A stretch of DNA of 39,240 bases from Ruminococcus flavefaciens (GCA_004554385.1 SFMO01000053.1:1-39240); one strand, 5' to 3'. Positions 24,809 through 33,256 are shown, counted from the stretch's first letter. The notes: generated by a model from the letters alone, not told the origin. Numbers and translations are program-made.

Positions 24809-26050
24809 TCACTGTTTCTTCATGTAGTCCTCAAATACGTCCTTATCACCTGTGCTTGTAGAGGTATAAGCGTAATAGGAGAGAATGTACGAAGCGTCGA
24901 TAGCGTTTACAGCGCCGTTCTTGTCGGCATCTGCGGCAGTCTTCTGCTCTGCATCAAGCTCAGACTGCTTATTGGTGGAGCTGTTTGCATATTCTGTAAG
25001 TACATAGCTTGCGTCAACAGCGTTTACCATGCCGTTTCTGTCAACATCGCCCAGATAATTCACAGCAGGAACACTGACTGTGAGCTTGCAGGTATTGTGT
25101 CCGCCGTCGCTGCTGTAGAAGGTTATATCAACAGTACCTGCGCCAACGCCCTTTATCCGGTTGTTATCGATAACAGCAACTGATGTATCCGATGACTCGA
25201 TACGGTCAAGAGGCCAGCCGTCGGTGTAGTAATGCGCATACTCACCAACATAGATATTCGGAGTGTCAATAAAGAAGCTTGTGGGTATCTGATTTGTTGT
25301 GGTAGTAGTGACAGCGGTAGTCGTTGCGGAAGTTGTAGTAGTTGTTGAAGTTGTGGTCGATGTTGATGTTGTAGTTGTAGTGGTAGTCGTTGTTGTAGTT
25401 GTGGTAGTCTCGTTATCCTTCAGCTCCTCAAAGCGGTAGCCCTTGCTTTTGCAGAAGGTCTCGGCGGTAGAGCCGGGATAGCCAACGATAACACCTGAGT
25501 ACTCATTTGCATCGTTGTCGGCATTGTTGCTTATGGTGTCCTTTCCGCCTACTATACGGCAGTTCTTGTTGCGGATGACCACTCTCTTGAGATTTGTGCA
25601 GTCTCTGAAGGAATTGAGACCGATAGTAGTCACACCGGCAGGAAGATCAATGCTTTCAAGCTTTCCGCAGCCCTCAAAGCTGCTCATTCCTGTAGTCGTA
25701 AGGCTCTGGGGAAGCTTTACCGATGTGAGATTCTCTAAATATGAAAATGCACATGCGCCTGCGGTCGTGATACCCTCGCCTATCTCAACAGAGGTTATCT
25801 CGCCGGTGTACTTTGCCCACGGTATGACCATACTGCTTTCCCAGTTGCCCATTGGACCTGTACCCTTGATGACCAGCTTTCCGCCGTCAAATACATAGGT
25901 GGCGTTCTCGCCGCACTTGCCCTCAATAGCAGACTTGCTTGCTATAGTCGTTATACCACTCATATCCATTGTTACTGCGCATACGTTGGCAGCAGTTACA
26001 GAACTCATGCATAATGCGGCAGCTAAAGCCGCAGCTGTTAATTTTTTCAT
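24809..26050 (-). CDS. secreted LRR protein with Big_2-like domain and C-terminal dockerin
   Basis: A 413-residue exported protein: signal peptide (1-26), N-terminal module and BspA-type leucine-rich repeats (about 45-205), a Thr/Ser linker (about 213-252), a Big_2-like Ig fold (about 255-330, with VAVIDNNRIKGVGAGTVDI), and a dockerin (333-413) with DVDRNGMVNAVDAS and DADKNGAVNAIDAS loops followed by a FEDYMKK end. Its N-terminal 200 residues closely resemble those of the 920-residue protein 31 bases downstream, so the pair arose by tandem duplication. GGGAGG lies upstream of the ATG. The likely role is a cellulosome-displayed binding protein. Confidence 0.9.
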   Translation of the reverse strand: MKKLTAAALAAALCMSSVTAANVCAVTMDMSGITTIASKSAIEGKCGENATYVFDGGKLVIKGTGPMGNWESSMVIPWAKYTGEITSVEIGEGITTAGACAFSYLENLTSVKLPQSLTTTGMSSFEGCGKLESIDLPAGVTTIGLNSFRDCTNLKRVVIRNKNCRIVGGKDTISNNADNDANEYSGVIVGYPGSTAETFCKSKGYRFEELKDNETTTTTTTTTTTTTTSTSTTTSTTTTTSATTTAVTTTTTNQIPTSFFIDTPNIYVGEYAHYYTDGWPLDRIESSDTSVAVIDNNRIKGVGAGTVDITFYSSDGGHNTCKLTVSVPAVNYLGDVDRNGMVNAVDASYVLTEYANSSTNKQSELDAEQKTAADADKNGAVNAIDASYILSYYAYTSTSTGDKDVFEDYMKKQ

Positions 26051-26092
26051 TGCATATTCCTCCCAATTTTAATTTCAGTTATGTTTATAAAT

Positions 26093-26120
26093 AAAACAGC
26101 GGAACGTCCCCACGCTCCGC
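26093..26120 (-). terminator. terminator of the trkA-trkH operon
   Basis: On the minus strand GCGGAGCG and CGTTCCGC (26120-26113 and 26106-26099) form a stem followed by TGTTTTATTT, 14 bases after the trkH stop. It separates trkH from the dockerin pair. Confidence 0.75.
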
Positions 26121-26133
26121 CGCATTATCATCA

Positions 26134-27570
26134 TTATCTTCTTCTCGGAACAAACAGCATTATCAGGGGATATATCTCCAGACGTCCGAGAAGCATATCA
26201 AAGCATAGCACTACCTTTGAAAAGGCGTTCAGACCGCCAAGATTTCCCGCAGGGCCGAATCTTCCAACACCGAAGCCGATATTGTTCATGCAGGTTATTA
26301 CCGCAGAGGCAGATTCTTCTATAGTAAAGCCGTTAAGAGTTACCAGCAGGACTGATATGCACATGAGCATGATGAAGAGTATGAGGTAATTGCTCACGCC
26401 GCGCACCACGTCCTTTTCCACGGGCTTGCCGTCCATTTTGACCGTAGCCACCGCACGAGGGTTCGTGATGTATTTCAGTTCCTTGATGCCTGTCTTGATG
26501 AGTATCATTATTCTTGAGACCTTCATGCCTCCGCCTGTTGAGCCTGCACAGGAGCCCACGAACATCAGGAGCAGCAGCAGAGTCTGTGAGAACACAGGCC
26601 ACTGAGCCGTATCCGTAGTGGAGAAGCCTGCCGAGGTTATGGTCGAAGCCACCATGAAGAAGGTGTGTCTGAGTGTATCGCCCACTCCGTCATAGAGCTT
26701 GTGGACGTTCACAGCGATTATAGCTGTAGCGGCGATGATGACGCCGAAGTATGTCCTCACCTCTTCGTTTTTGTAAGCCAGTGAGAACTTTTTGATGAGA
26801 AGGTAATAGTAGAGGTTGAAGTTCACTCCGAAGAGTATTATGAACGTAGCTATTACCATTTCGATGTATACGCTGTCGTAGTGGCCTATGCTGTCTCCCC
26901 ATATGGAGAAGCCGCCTGTACCTGCCGACGAGCAGGCATGTATAACAGCGTCATACAGGGGCATTCCGCCGAAGAGAAGCATTATCGCCTCTGAAACTGT
27001 CAGTGTGATGTAGATGCCGTAGAGGATACGTGCCGAGAACTTTGACTTTGATACAAGGCGTCCCACCTTGGGACCTGCACACTCTGCTCTCATCATGTGC
27101 ATGGTTCTTGCATCGTTGCTTGACATTATCGCCAGCACGAACATGAGGACTCCCATACCGCCCAGCCAGTGAGTGAAGGCTCTCCAGAAGAGGCATGACC
27201 TTGACATTGCCTCAACATCGGCAAGTATAGTCGCACCTGTAGTCGTAAAGCCAGACACTGTCTCAAAGAGAGCGCTCGGATAGTCGGGTATCTCCCCTGA
27301 TATTACAAAGGGCAGAGCGCCTATGCAGGACATGGTTATCCACGATGCCGCAACGCTCACGAATCCCTCCATCGAATAGACCTCTTTGTTTTTCGGCTTT
27401 TTAATTGTAAAGCCCAGTCCTATTGCCATAGTGATGAGAAAGGGTATGCCAAAGGAGGTCACAACGTGGTCTTCCCCGTAAATAAAACCTACTACCACGG
27501 GCAGAAGCATGAAAAGTCCGACGACCTTCAGTATCTGTCCCATGATATATGATATCATTCTGTAATTCAT
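26134..27570 (-). CDS. trkH: TrkH/KtrB-type potassium transporter membrane subunit
   Basis: A 478-residue polytopic channel-like protein with the four pseudo-repeat selectivity loops of the family: VSGFTTTGA, SSAGTGGFS, TITSAGFST and NNIGFGVG. The SCAGSTGGGMKVSR segment is also diagnostic. It forms the potassium pathway and is gated by the TrkA protein encoded just upstream (21 bases between genes). The second and third filter loops carry the conserved Gly. Whether uptake is H+- or Na+-coupled cannot be told. Confidence 0.93.
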   Translation of the reverse strand: MNYRMISYIMGQILKVVGLFMLLPVVVGFIYGEDHVVTSFGIPFLITMAIGLGFTIKKPKNKEVYSMEGFVSVAASWITMSCIGALPFVISGEIPDYPSALFETVSGFTTTGATILADVEAMSRSCLFWRAFTHWLGGMGVLMFVLAIMSSNDARTMHMMRAECAGPKVGRLVSKSKFSARILYGIYITLTVSEAIMLLFGGMPLYDAVIHACSSAGTGGFSIWGDSIGHYDSVYIEMVIATFIILFGVNFNLYYYLLIKKFSLAYKNEEVRTYFGVIIAATAIIAVNVHKLYDGVGDTLRHTFFMVASTITSAGFSTTDTAQWPVFSQTLLLLLMFVGSCAGSTGGGMKVSRIMILIKTGIKELKYITNPRAVATVKMDGKPVEKDVVRGVSNYLILFIMLMCISVLLVTLNGFTIEESASAVITCMNNIGFGVGRFGPAGNLGGLNAFSKVVLCFDMLLGRLEIYPLIMLFVPRRR

Positions 27571-27591
27571 AATTAAGCCGCAGTAAACTCC

Positions 27592-28950
27592 TTAATCAAA
27601 GATATTGCTGAGGTCGTGCATACCTTTATTAGTGGTTATTACCACGACGCTGTCGTTGACCTTCAGACAGTCATCACCCTTGGGGATAATGAGCTCGTTG
27701 CCTCTTACGATACTTGCGATAAGGATACCGCTCCTGAGATTGAGTTTTTTCAGCGGCACGTCAACGTACTCCTTCTTGTCGCGGACAACGAACTCGATAG
27801 CTTCAAGTCTGTCGTTGACCAGACGGTAAAGTGTGGTGACGTTATTGCCCTGAGAATTCTGCTTTGCGCGGACGTACTGGAGTATCTGGCTGACCGTTAT
27901 GGTCTTTGGCGAGATGATACTGTCAAGGTCGAGAGTGTCGGAGAGCTGCATGAGTGACATTCTGTTTACCTTTGTGACCACCTTGTCAACACCGTTGTTC
28001 TTTGCAAGGAGAGAGAGAAGGATATTCTCCTCGTCGATGCCTGTCAGTGTGACCACAGCGTCGGCGTCGTAAACGCGCTCCTCCTCGAGAATATCGTGGT
28101 CAGTGCCGTCAGCACAGGATATATCCACCTTGTCAAGCCTTTCGGAGAGCTCCAGACAGCGCTCGCGGTCTATCTCGATTATCTTGACCTTAACGCCCAT
28201 TTCAATGAGCTGCTGAGCCAGATGATAGGCAACTCGTCCGCCGCCTATGAGTACAGCCCTCTTTACGCGCTTTTCACGGTAAGCGGCGCTGATGCTCTTG
28301 AAGAACTTGACCATATTGCTGTGAGAAGCGGTCATGTGTATCTTGTCTCCTGCACGGAGCACGAAATTTCCGTTGGGGATAGTGAGCTCCTCGCCGCGCT
28401 GTACTGCGCAGATGAGGACATCAAGTCTCAGACGTCTTGTGAGCTGACTGAGAGCCACGCCGTCAAGGATACTTCCGCTTGTGATTCGTATCTCCGCAAG
28501 GTCAACTCTGCCCTTTGCGAAGGACTCGATATTTATAGCCTCGGGATAGCGGAGCACCTTTGCTATCTCGTTTGCGGCGATATAGTCGGGGTTCACCATC
28601 ATGCTGATACCAAGCTCCTCACGCATGAATACCAGCTGTTTGTCGAATTCGGGACTGCGGACACGGGCGATACAGTGACGTGCGCCCATTCTCTTTGCGA
28701 TAAGACATGACAGGATATTTACCTCGTCGGAAGTCGTGACCGCTATGAGGATATTTGCCTTTGAAACATTTGCTTCTTCGAGTATCTCGGTCTGAAGGCA
28801 GTTTCCGACGATGCCCATTACGTCGAAATCATTTGTGGCAGTCTCAACAAGGTTTTCCTTTTTGTCGATTATGGTAACATTGTGTTCATCGCTGAGGACT
28901 TCGGCGAGAGCACTTCCCACCTTGCCGCAGCCTACGATTATAATATCCAT
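27592..28950 (-). CDS. trkA: TrkA potassium uptake regulatory subunit
   Basis: A 452-residue cytosolic protein with two tandem RCK units, each an NAD-binding Rossmann domain followed by an RCK_C domain. The first dinucleotide motif is GCGKVGSALAE near the N-terminus, and the second GGGRVAYHLA lies near residue 232. It binds TrkH and gates it by nucleotide and, in Firmicutes, often c-di-AMP. The full double-length form (as in E. coli, 458 aa) is kept. GGAGGAG precedes the ATG; it is the first gene of the operon. Confidence 0.95.
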   Translation of the reverse strand: MDIIIVGCGKVGSALAEVLSDEHNVTIIDKKENLVETATNDFDVMGIVGNCLQTEILEEANVSKANILIAVTTSDEVNILSCLIAKRMGARHCIARVRSPEFDKQLVFMREELGISMMVNPDYIAANEIAKVLRYPEAINIESFAKGRVDLAEIRITSGSILDGVALSQLTRRLRLDVLICAVQRGEELTIPNGNFVLRAGDKIHMTASHSNMVKFFKSISAAYREKRVKRAVLIGGGRVAYHLAQQLIEMGVKVKIIEIDRERCLELSERLDKVDISCADGTDHDILEEERVYDADAVVTLTGIDEENILLSLLAKNNGVDKVVTKVNRMSLMQLSDTLDLDSIISPKTITVSQILQYVRAKQNSQGNNVTTLYRLVNDRLEAIEFVVRDKKEYVDVPLKKLNLRSGILIASIVRGNELIIPKGDDCLKVNDSVVVITTNKGMHDLSNIFD

Positions 28951-29012
28951 AACTCCTCCGTAAAATATATAGCTTTAAATGCTTAAATTATTGGATACAT
29001 TTATTCATTTTA

Positions 29013-29041
29013 ATTATAAACCAACAGCAACTGTTTGTCAA
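29013..29041 (-). promoter_or_regulatory. promoter of the trkA-trkH operon
   Basis: Perfect TTGACA (29041-29036), 17 bases, perfect TATAAT (29018-29013). The leader is about 60 bases, too short for a ydaO-type c-di-AMP riboswitch. Confidence 0.85.
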
Positions 29042-29057
29042 TAGCAGACACATCTTC

Positions 29058-29078
29058 AATTCATAATGCATAATTATG
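29058..29078 (+). repeat. 21-bp inverted repeat, right-facing copy
   Basis: AATTCATAATGCATAATTATG, minus its final base, reads 29058-29077; the full 21-mer recurs as a perfect reverse complement at 30164-30184. The two copies bracket the HAD phosphatase and its small partner gene. The sequence is partly self-complementary. Confidence 0.65.
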
Positions 29079-29108
29079 TGCGCCCACATACAAACTACTT
29101 GCTACTTG

Positions 29109-29357
29109 CTACTTACTCTCGGTGTATCGTTCTTCAAGCCACTTTATCATGGCTTCAAAGCCTTCCTGAGTGCGCTCAAACTCGGCTTCGTGTTCTATCT
29201 CAGCCTTCATGGAGCAGAGCCTGCCGTGCCATGTCATGCACTTCATGGTATCGCCGTTGGCTATTTTATAGGAGAAGTCGTCCTTGCTCCCCGAAAAGTC
29301 GTTGCCGCTCTCGAAGTAGTAGAACTTGGGGATCTCAAAGATCTCGGAAACGCTCAT
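29109..29357 (-). CDS. small conserved-looking cytosolic protein, unknown function
   Basis: An 82-residue soluble protein (MSVSEIFEIPKFYYF...), rich in acidic and aromatic residues, with no signal peptide or membrane helix. Its ATG overlaps the stop of the HAD phosphatase gene by four bases, so it is translated in tandem with it. No domain is recognised. The length and coupled start argue that it is a real gene. Confidence 0.7.
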   Translation of the reverse strand: MSVSEIFEIPKFYYFESGNDFSGSKDDFSYKIANGDTMKCMTWHGRLCSMKAEIEHEAEFERTQEGFEAMIKWLEERYTESK

Positions 29358-30013
29358 TCGCTAATGCTCCTTTCAAAATACTCAACAGCCATGTCCAGAC
29401 TGTCATAGACCGCCGACAGCAAAGGCTTTATCTCGTCGTCGGGAGGTGTCATATCGGGTATCATAATTGCGTGACAGCCTGCGGAATAAGCCGCCTTTAT
29501 GCCGTTGGGAGAGTCCTCGAAAGCCGCACATTCCTGAGGAGGAAGTCCAAGCTCCCTTGCCGCCGTAAGGTAAATATCGGGGGCAGGCTTTCCCGTTTCC
29601 ACCATGTCTCCGCAGATGACCGCCGAGAAGTATTCAACTGCGCCGATATTCCTGAGATATTCCGTTGTTCTTACCCGTGGGGTAGCCGTTGCTACAGCCA
29701 TTTTTATGCCGTGGTCACGGAGGTAGTCAAGAAGCTCGAAAAGTCCCTTTTTTATCTCAAGACCGTGTTCGTTTATGTAGTCCGCCATGAGCTCGGTGCG
29801 GTGGGCGCGTATCTCCTCAGTGGGGCAGTCCTCGCCGAATATGCTTTTCAGTTTGGGTATGGAGAACTTCCTCGCCATACTGCGCATGGAGTAGACATGC
29901 TCGGGAGTCATATCGTAGCCGAAGTCCTTTGCCGCCAGTATCCAGAATTTGAGATAGAGCTTCTCGGTGTCTATCATCAGACCGTCCATATCGAATATTG
30001 CGCCTTTTAACAT
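29354..30013 (-). CDS. HAD-superfamily phosphatase (beta-phosphoglucomutase-like)
   Basis: A 219-residue HAD hydrolase of cap type I. Motif I is FDMDGLMIDT (nucleophile D8, acid D10), motif II is the Thr in AVATAT, motif III the Lys of GKPAPD, and motif IV EDSPNGIKAA. These are the marks of the beta-phosphoglucomutase/sugar-phosphate phosphatase group; a mutase and a small-sugar phosphatase cannot be told apart from sequence. AAGGAG is upstream of the ATG. It is co-translated with the 82-residue protein. Confidence 0.9.
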   Translation of the reverse strand: MLKGAIFDMDGLMIDTEKLYLKFWILAAKDFGYDMTPEHVYSMRSMARKFSIPKLKSIFGEDCPTEEIRAHRTELMADYINEHGLEIKKGLFELLDYLRDHGIKMAVATATPRVRTTEYLRNIGAVEYFSAVICGDMVETGKPAPDIYLTAARELGLPPQECAAFEDSPNGIKAAYSAGCHAIMIPDMTPPDDEIKPLLSAVYDSLDMAVEYFERSISE

Positions 30014-30078
30014 TATTTGCTCCTTGTTTGAATTATTGCTGAGTCTGTGTTCTGTTCACTTGCGGTGGGAGAAGTAAC

Positions 30079-30312
30079 GGGCGGATAATATCCGCCCCTA
30101 CAGCGCAGAGCCTGCGCCCCCTTGCCACGAGGACGGCGTCCCCTACAGATTCTCGGGTTCGCCCATAATTATGCATTATGAATTGCATTTACTGTGCTGT
30201 AAGCGAAGTACAACTGACGTTCCCAGTGAGAATAAGCGAGCTTGCAAGCGACAACGGAGTAGGGTGCAGCGGCTCGCTGCCGTCAACGGTGCTGCGCGCG
30301 GAGGCACTCCAC
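30079..30312. repeat. composite copy of the dispersed intergenic repeat
   Basis: This gene-free stretch combines several repeat blocks. GGGCGGATA-A-TATCCGCCC (30079-30097) is a perfect hairpin. 30100-30146 (CAGCGCAGAGCCTGCGCCCC, then GGCGTCCCCTAC) matches the 122-bp tandem repeat at 39010. 30164-30184 is the 21-bp inverted repeat. The strand complementary to about 30195-30290 resembles the CGCTCG.AAACTCGCT...GTACATCGCTTAC.GCAC part of the same family, in opposite orientation. It lies between glgA and the HAD gene; no gene is seen. Confidence 0.65.
30164..30184 (-). repeat. 21-bp inverted repeat, left-facing copy
   Basis: Perfect reverse complement of 29058-29078, 1.1 kb away, on the far side of the HAD gene pair. 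Confidence 0.65.
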
Positions 30313-31767
30313 TTACCAGTTTATCATCCAGTTGTACATGCCTTCGTATTGACGGGCAGAGCTGTTCCATGAGAAGTCCTGCTCCATAGCTCTCTGCACC
30401 ATGTCGTCCCACTGCTTGCGGTAATTGAAGAAAACATGCTTGGAGTAATTGATAGTGCTGAGCATCTCGTCGCCGTTGAAGTTGGCAAATGAGAAGCCGT
30501 TGCCTGTTCCCTCAAACTCGTTGTATGGCTGTACGGTGTCCTTCAGACCGCCTGTTTCACGGACTATGGGCAGTGTTCCGTAGCGCAGGGCTATGAGCTG
30601 TGTAAGTCCGCAGGGCTCAAAGAGCGAGGGCATGAGAACTGTATCGGCTGCCGCATAGAGCTTATGGGCAAGCTCGTCGTTGTAGAGGATATTTGCGGAA
30701 ACTCTCTCGGGGAATCTCCACTGATAATGCCTGAACATATTCTCGAACTTTGGGTCGCCTGTGCCGATGATGACGAACTGTGTAGCCTCATCGCAGATAC
30801 GGTCCATTGCGTAGTTGACGAGGTCGAGGCCCTTCTGGTCGGTGAGACGCGAGATTATGGCTATCATGTACTTGTTCTTGTCAACAGGGAGTCCCAGCTG
30901 CTCCTGGAGCTTCATCTTGTTCTCGGCTTTCTTTGCCTTGAAGTTCTTTGAGGTGTACTTTGCGAATATCTTGTCATCGCATGAGGGGTCAAAGACCTTG
31001 TAGTCGATACCGTTGAGGATTCCCCTCAGTGAAGCCGAACGTGCGCGGAGAAGTCCGTCAAGCTGTTCGCCGTAGAAGGGATATTTTATCTCCTGTGCGT
31101 AGGTCTCGGACACGGTGGTGATGTAGTCCGCATAGACAAGACCGCCCTTGAGCATATTTGCGTCCTTGTGGAACTCCAGCTTGTCCGAGGTGAACATATA
31201 GTCGGGAAGTGCCGTATTATAGCGGAATGTGTCGATGTCCCACACGCCCTGGAATTTGAGGTTATGGATAGTCATAACGGTCTTGGTGGAGCTGAAAAAG
31301 GGGTTCGTGGCAAAGGTGGAGTGAAGGAACACGGGTATCAGTGCGGACTGCCAGTCGTGGCAGTGTATAATGTCGGGACGGAAGCCTATTACAGGCAGAA
31401 TGGCGAGGACAGCCTTGCAGAAGAAGGTGAAGCGCTCGATGTCCCATCTGACGTCCGATGAATAGGGCGAATCGCACTTGAAGTAGTATTCATTGTCCAC
31501 GAAATAGAACTTTATGCCGTTGTATTCGTACTCCATTATGCCGACGTGAACGCCCTCGCTCCTCATTCCGTAGTCCATGTAGAAGTGGTGGACGTATCTG
31601 AACTCGTTCCTGTACTTATCGGGGATACAGGTATAGTAGGGCATGATGACTCTGACATCGAAGTGGTTCTTGTCGATATACTGTGGAAGTGCTCCCACAA
31701 CGTCGGCGAGGCCGCCTGTCTTTATAAAAGGTACGCACTCTGAAGCTGCGAACAGAATATTATTCAT
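30313..31767 (-). CDS. glgA: glycogen synthase (ADP-glucose, GT5)
   Basis: A 484-residue glucosyltransferase that elongates alpha-1,4-glucan from ADP-glucose. The N-terminal substrate motif KTGGLADVVGALP (16-28) and the C-terminal GT-B motifs are present: ISRLTDQKGLDL, IIGTGDP, and SLFEPCGLTQLIALRYGTLPI (split here only by length) with the ETGGLKDTV segment. The length matches bacterial GlgA (about 475-485). GGGAGA lies upstream of the ATG. It has its own promoter and is not linked to glgC or glgB in this window. No terminator T-run is seen after the stop; the dispersed repeat begins there. Confidence 0.96.
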   Translation of the reverse strand: MNNILFAASECVPFIKTGGLADVVGALPQYIDKNHFDVRVIMPYYTCIPDKYRNEFRYVHHFYMDYGMRSEGVHVGIMEYEYNGIKFYFVDNEYYFKCDSPYSSDVRWDIERFTFFCKAVLAILPVIGFRPDIIHCHDWQSALIPVFLHSTFATNPFFSSTKTVMTIHNLKFQGVWDIDTFRYNTALPDYMFTSDKLEFHKDANMLKGGLVYADYITTVSETYAQEIKYPFYGEQLDGLLRARSASLRGILNGIDYKVFDPSCDDKIFAKYTSKNFKAKKAENKMKLQEQLGLPVDKNKYMIAIISRLTDQKGLDLVNYAMDRICDEATQFVIIGTGDPKFENMFRHYQWRFPERVSANILYNDELAHKLYAAADTVLMPSLFEPCGLTQLIALRYGTLPIVRETGGLKDTVQPYNEFEGTGNGFSFANFNGDEMLSTINYSKHVFFNYRKQWDDMVQRAMEQDFSWNSSARQYEGMYNWMINW

Positions 31768-31900
31768 AACATATCTCCCTTTTCAGTTATTAGTTATTAG
31801 TTTTTAGCGATTAGTTTTGGCATAAGCCGCCTTTGTCGTCTGTTCCATACGATTTTTTGATTACTAATCACTAATCACTTATAACTTTAATCTACTTAAT

Positions 31901-31929
31901 ATTATATACTAAATAATAGCATTAGTCAA
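31901..31929 (-). promoter_or_regulatory. promoter of glgA
   Basis: Minus-strand TTGACT (31929-31924), 17 bases and TATAAT (31906-31901), giving a leader of about 125 bases that contains the inverted-repeat element. Confidence 0.8.
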
Positions 31930-32085
31930 CACAAAAATATGTACATTGCACAGCCGGCAGAAACACTGTGAATATCAACAATAGTATTGACATTTATTTG
32001 TTGATTAAGCTAAAATCAAAAATTATTTCTGATACTCAATGCTTCTGCATTGAAAAAAGTGCCTTTACCAGAGATAAATGATAAA

Positions 32086-32108
32086 GAAAAAAGGCGGCAA
32101 AGCCGCCC
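32086..32108 (-). terminator. terminator of the 32115-33107 dockerin gene
   Basis: On the minus strand GGGCGGC, TTT loop, GCCGCC followed by TTTTTTC, starting seven bases after the stop. Confidence 0.9.
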
Positions 32109-32114
32109 AATAAA

Positions 32115-33107
32115 TCAATGATGCTTCATAAATTCTTCAAACGTCAATTTACTTTCTAAACTATTCGTTGAAAAATAAGCATAGTATGAAAGAACATAAG
32201 AAGCGTCAACTGCGTTTACAGCCCCATCCCGATTCACGTCACTATATAGAATTCCCTGTTTTGTTACTGTATCTAATTTTACCATCTCTATTTTCTTAAC
32301 TGCCATTGCTACATATAACTGAAGAATATATGTTGCGTCAACTGCATTTATAGCACCGTCTCCATTAGAGTCTCCGAAAGAAACATTTCCCACAGGAACA
32401 GGCAATGTAAATGTGGTAGTCTCTGTAGACGTAATCGTTGTCACAGTTGTCACAGTTGTTACAGTTGAAGTTATCTTAGGCACATCTTTCAACGCTTCAA
32501 ATTTATAGTCGTATCTTCTGGCATAAGCCTCAGCTGTAGAGCCTTTATATCCGTATATCGTACCTGTGAAATTATCATTGATTGTACCAGTATCCCAATC
32601 GCCAACATGACTGGGACAATTGCTTATCGTAGAAGCATCGTCCCAAATCTCACACTCCTTATTCAAAATTGTTATGGAATTTAATTTATCACACATCCAA
32701 AACGCCGATTGCTCTATACTTATTACACTGTCAGGGATAGTGATAGTGTTTAAATTTATGCATTTGGCAAATGAAGCGCTTTTTATATTTTTTACACTGT
32801 CTGGAATATTTATCGAACGTAAATTTGCGCAATTAGCAAACGCACCTAATCCAATTGCCGTAACAGGCATACCTCCAACTTTTTCTGAAATAACTATATT
32901 CCCTTTTATTTCATCAGCTTTCTGTCTTCCAACCTCTGCGTATTCATCATACACATAGTATATTACGCCATTTTCCACAACCTCAGTATGGTTCTGTTCT
33001 GCTGTCGCAATCAAATTAACCTCAGGCGAATAATAACTCATAGTATTTATAGCACCGCACGAAATAACAAGAGCCAAAACCGCTGCACAAAATCTATTAG
33101 CATTCAT
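32115..33107 (-). CDS. secreted LRR protein with C-terminal dockerin
   Basis: A 330-residue exported protein. The signal-like N-terminus (MNANRFCAAVLALVISCGAI) is followed by BspA-type leucine-rich repeats (about 70-150: IPDSVKNIKSASFAKC and two more), a short Thr/Val linker (about 212-235), and a dockerin (240-330) with SNGDGAINAVDAT and VNRDGAVNAVDAS loops and a FEEFMKHH end. The first loop starts D-S-N rather than D-V-D. The gene is clearly more AT-rich than the other dockerin genes here and lacks their long Thr runs, suggesting a separate origin. GGAGG fits the ATG. It is monocistronic. Likely a surface-displayed binding protein; no catalytic domain. Confidence 0.9.
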   Translation of the reverse strand: MNANRFCAAVLALVISCGAINTMSYYSPEVNLIATAEQNHTEVVENGVIYYVYDEYAEVGRQKADEIKGNIVISEKVGGMPVTAIGLGAFANCANLRSINIPDSVKNIKSASFAKCINLNTITIPDSVISIEQSAFWMCDKLNSITILNKECEIWDDASTISNCPSHVGDWDTGTINDNFTGTIYGYKGSTAEAYARRYDYKFEALKDVPKITSTVTTVTTVTTITSTETTTFTLPVPVGNVSFGDSNGDGAINAVDATYILQLYVAMAVKKIEMVKLDTVTKQGILYSDVNRDGAVNAVDASYVLSYYAYFSTNSLESKLTFEEFMKHH

Positions 33108-33149
33108 ATAAATACCTCCTATCCCCTACATAGGGTTATTTACACTAAT

Positions 33150-33158
33150 ATTATAACA
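33150..33158 (-). promoter_or_regulatory. extended -10 promoter of the third dockerin gene
   Basis: TGTTATAAT on the minus strand (33158-33150) gives an extended -10 with no good -35 box. The leader of about 40 bases has a CCCTA/TAGGG hairpin (33124-33135) just before the GGAGG ribosome site. Confidence 0.6.
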
Positions 33159-33225
33159 TATATTATTACTTAATGAAATCCACCATTGTAACAAAATCAC
33201 ACATTATTTTTTTACAATTCCAACA

Positions 33226-33254
33226 AAAAGAGCGGAACAAGTCCGCCCTTTTTT
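33226..33254. terminator. terminator of purL, symmetric in form
   Basis: AGCGGA-ACAAG-TCCGCC with A-run before and T-run after, so it can act on either strand. Its evident user is purL, which ends at 33257. Confidence 0.85.
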
Positions 33255-33256
33255 CA

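Larger units (their letters stand above)
31768..32114. other. glgA upstream region: repeat in the leader, promoter, spacer
   Basis: The 347-base gap has no gene. The glgA leader (31768-31895) contains an inverted-repeat element: TTATTAGTTATTAG...GCGATTAG (31787-31814) and, about 45 bases on, TTACTAATCACTAATCACTT (31861-31880), which are imperfect complements. The glgA promoter follows, then AT-rich spacer to the terminator of the dockerin gene. The spacer has a plus-strand promoter-like pair (TTGACA at 31987, TAAAAT at 32011, 18-base spacer) and a TCAATGC/GCATTGA hairpin at 32037-32054. Confidence 0.5.

Noticed and set aside
28951..29012. c-di-AMP (ydaO) riboswitch upstream of trkA
   Set aside because: The leader is only about 60 bases and lacks the expected conserved blocks.
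29066..30010. 314-residue plus-strand ORF
   Set aside because: Antisense to the HAD phosphatase and the small partner gene, both supported by motifs or coupled starts.
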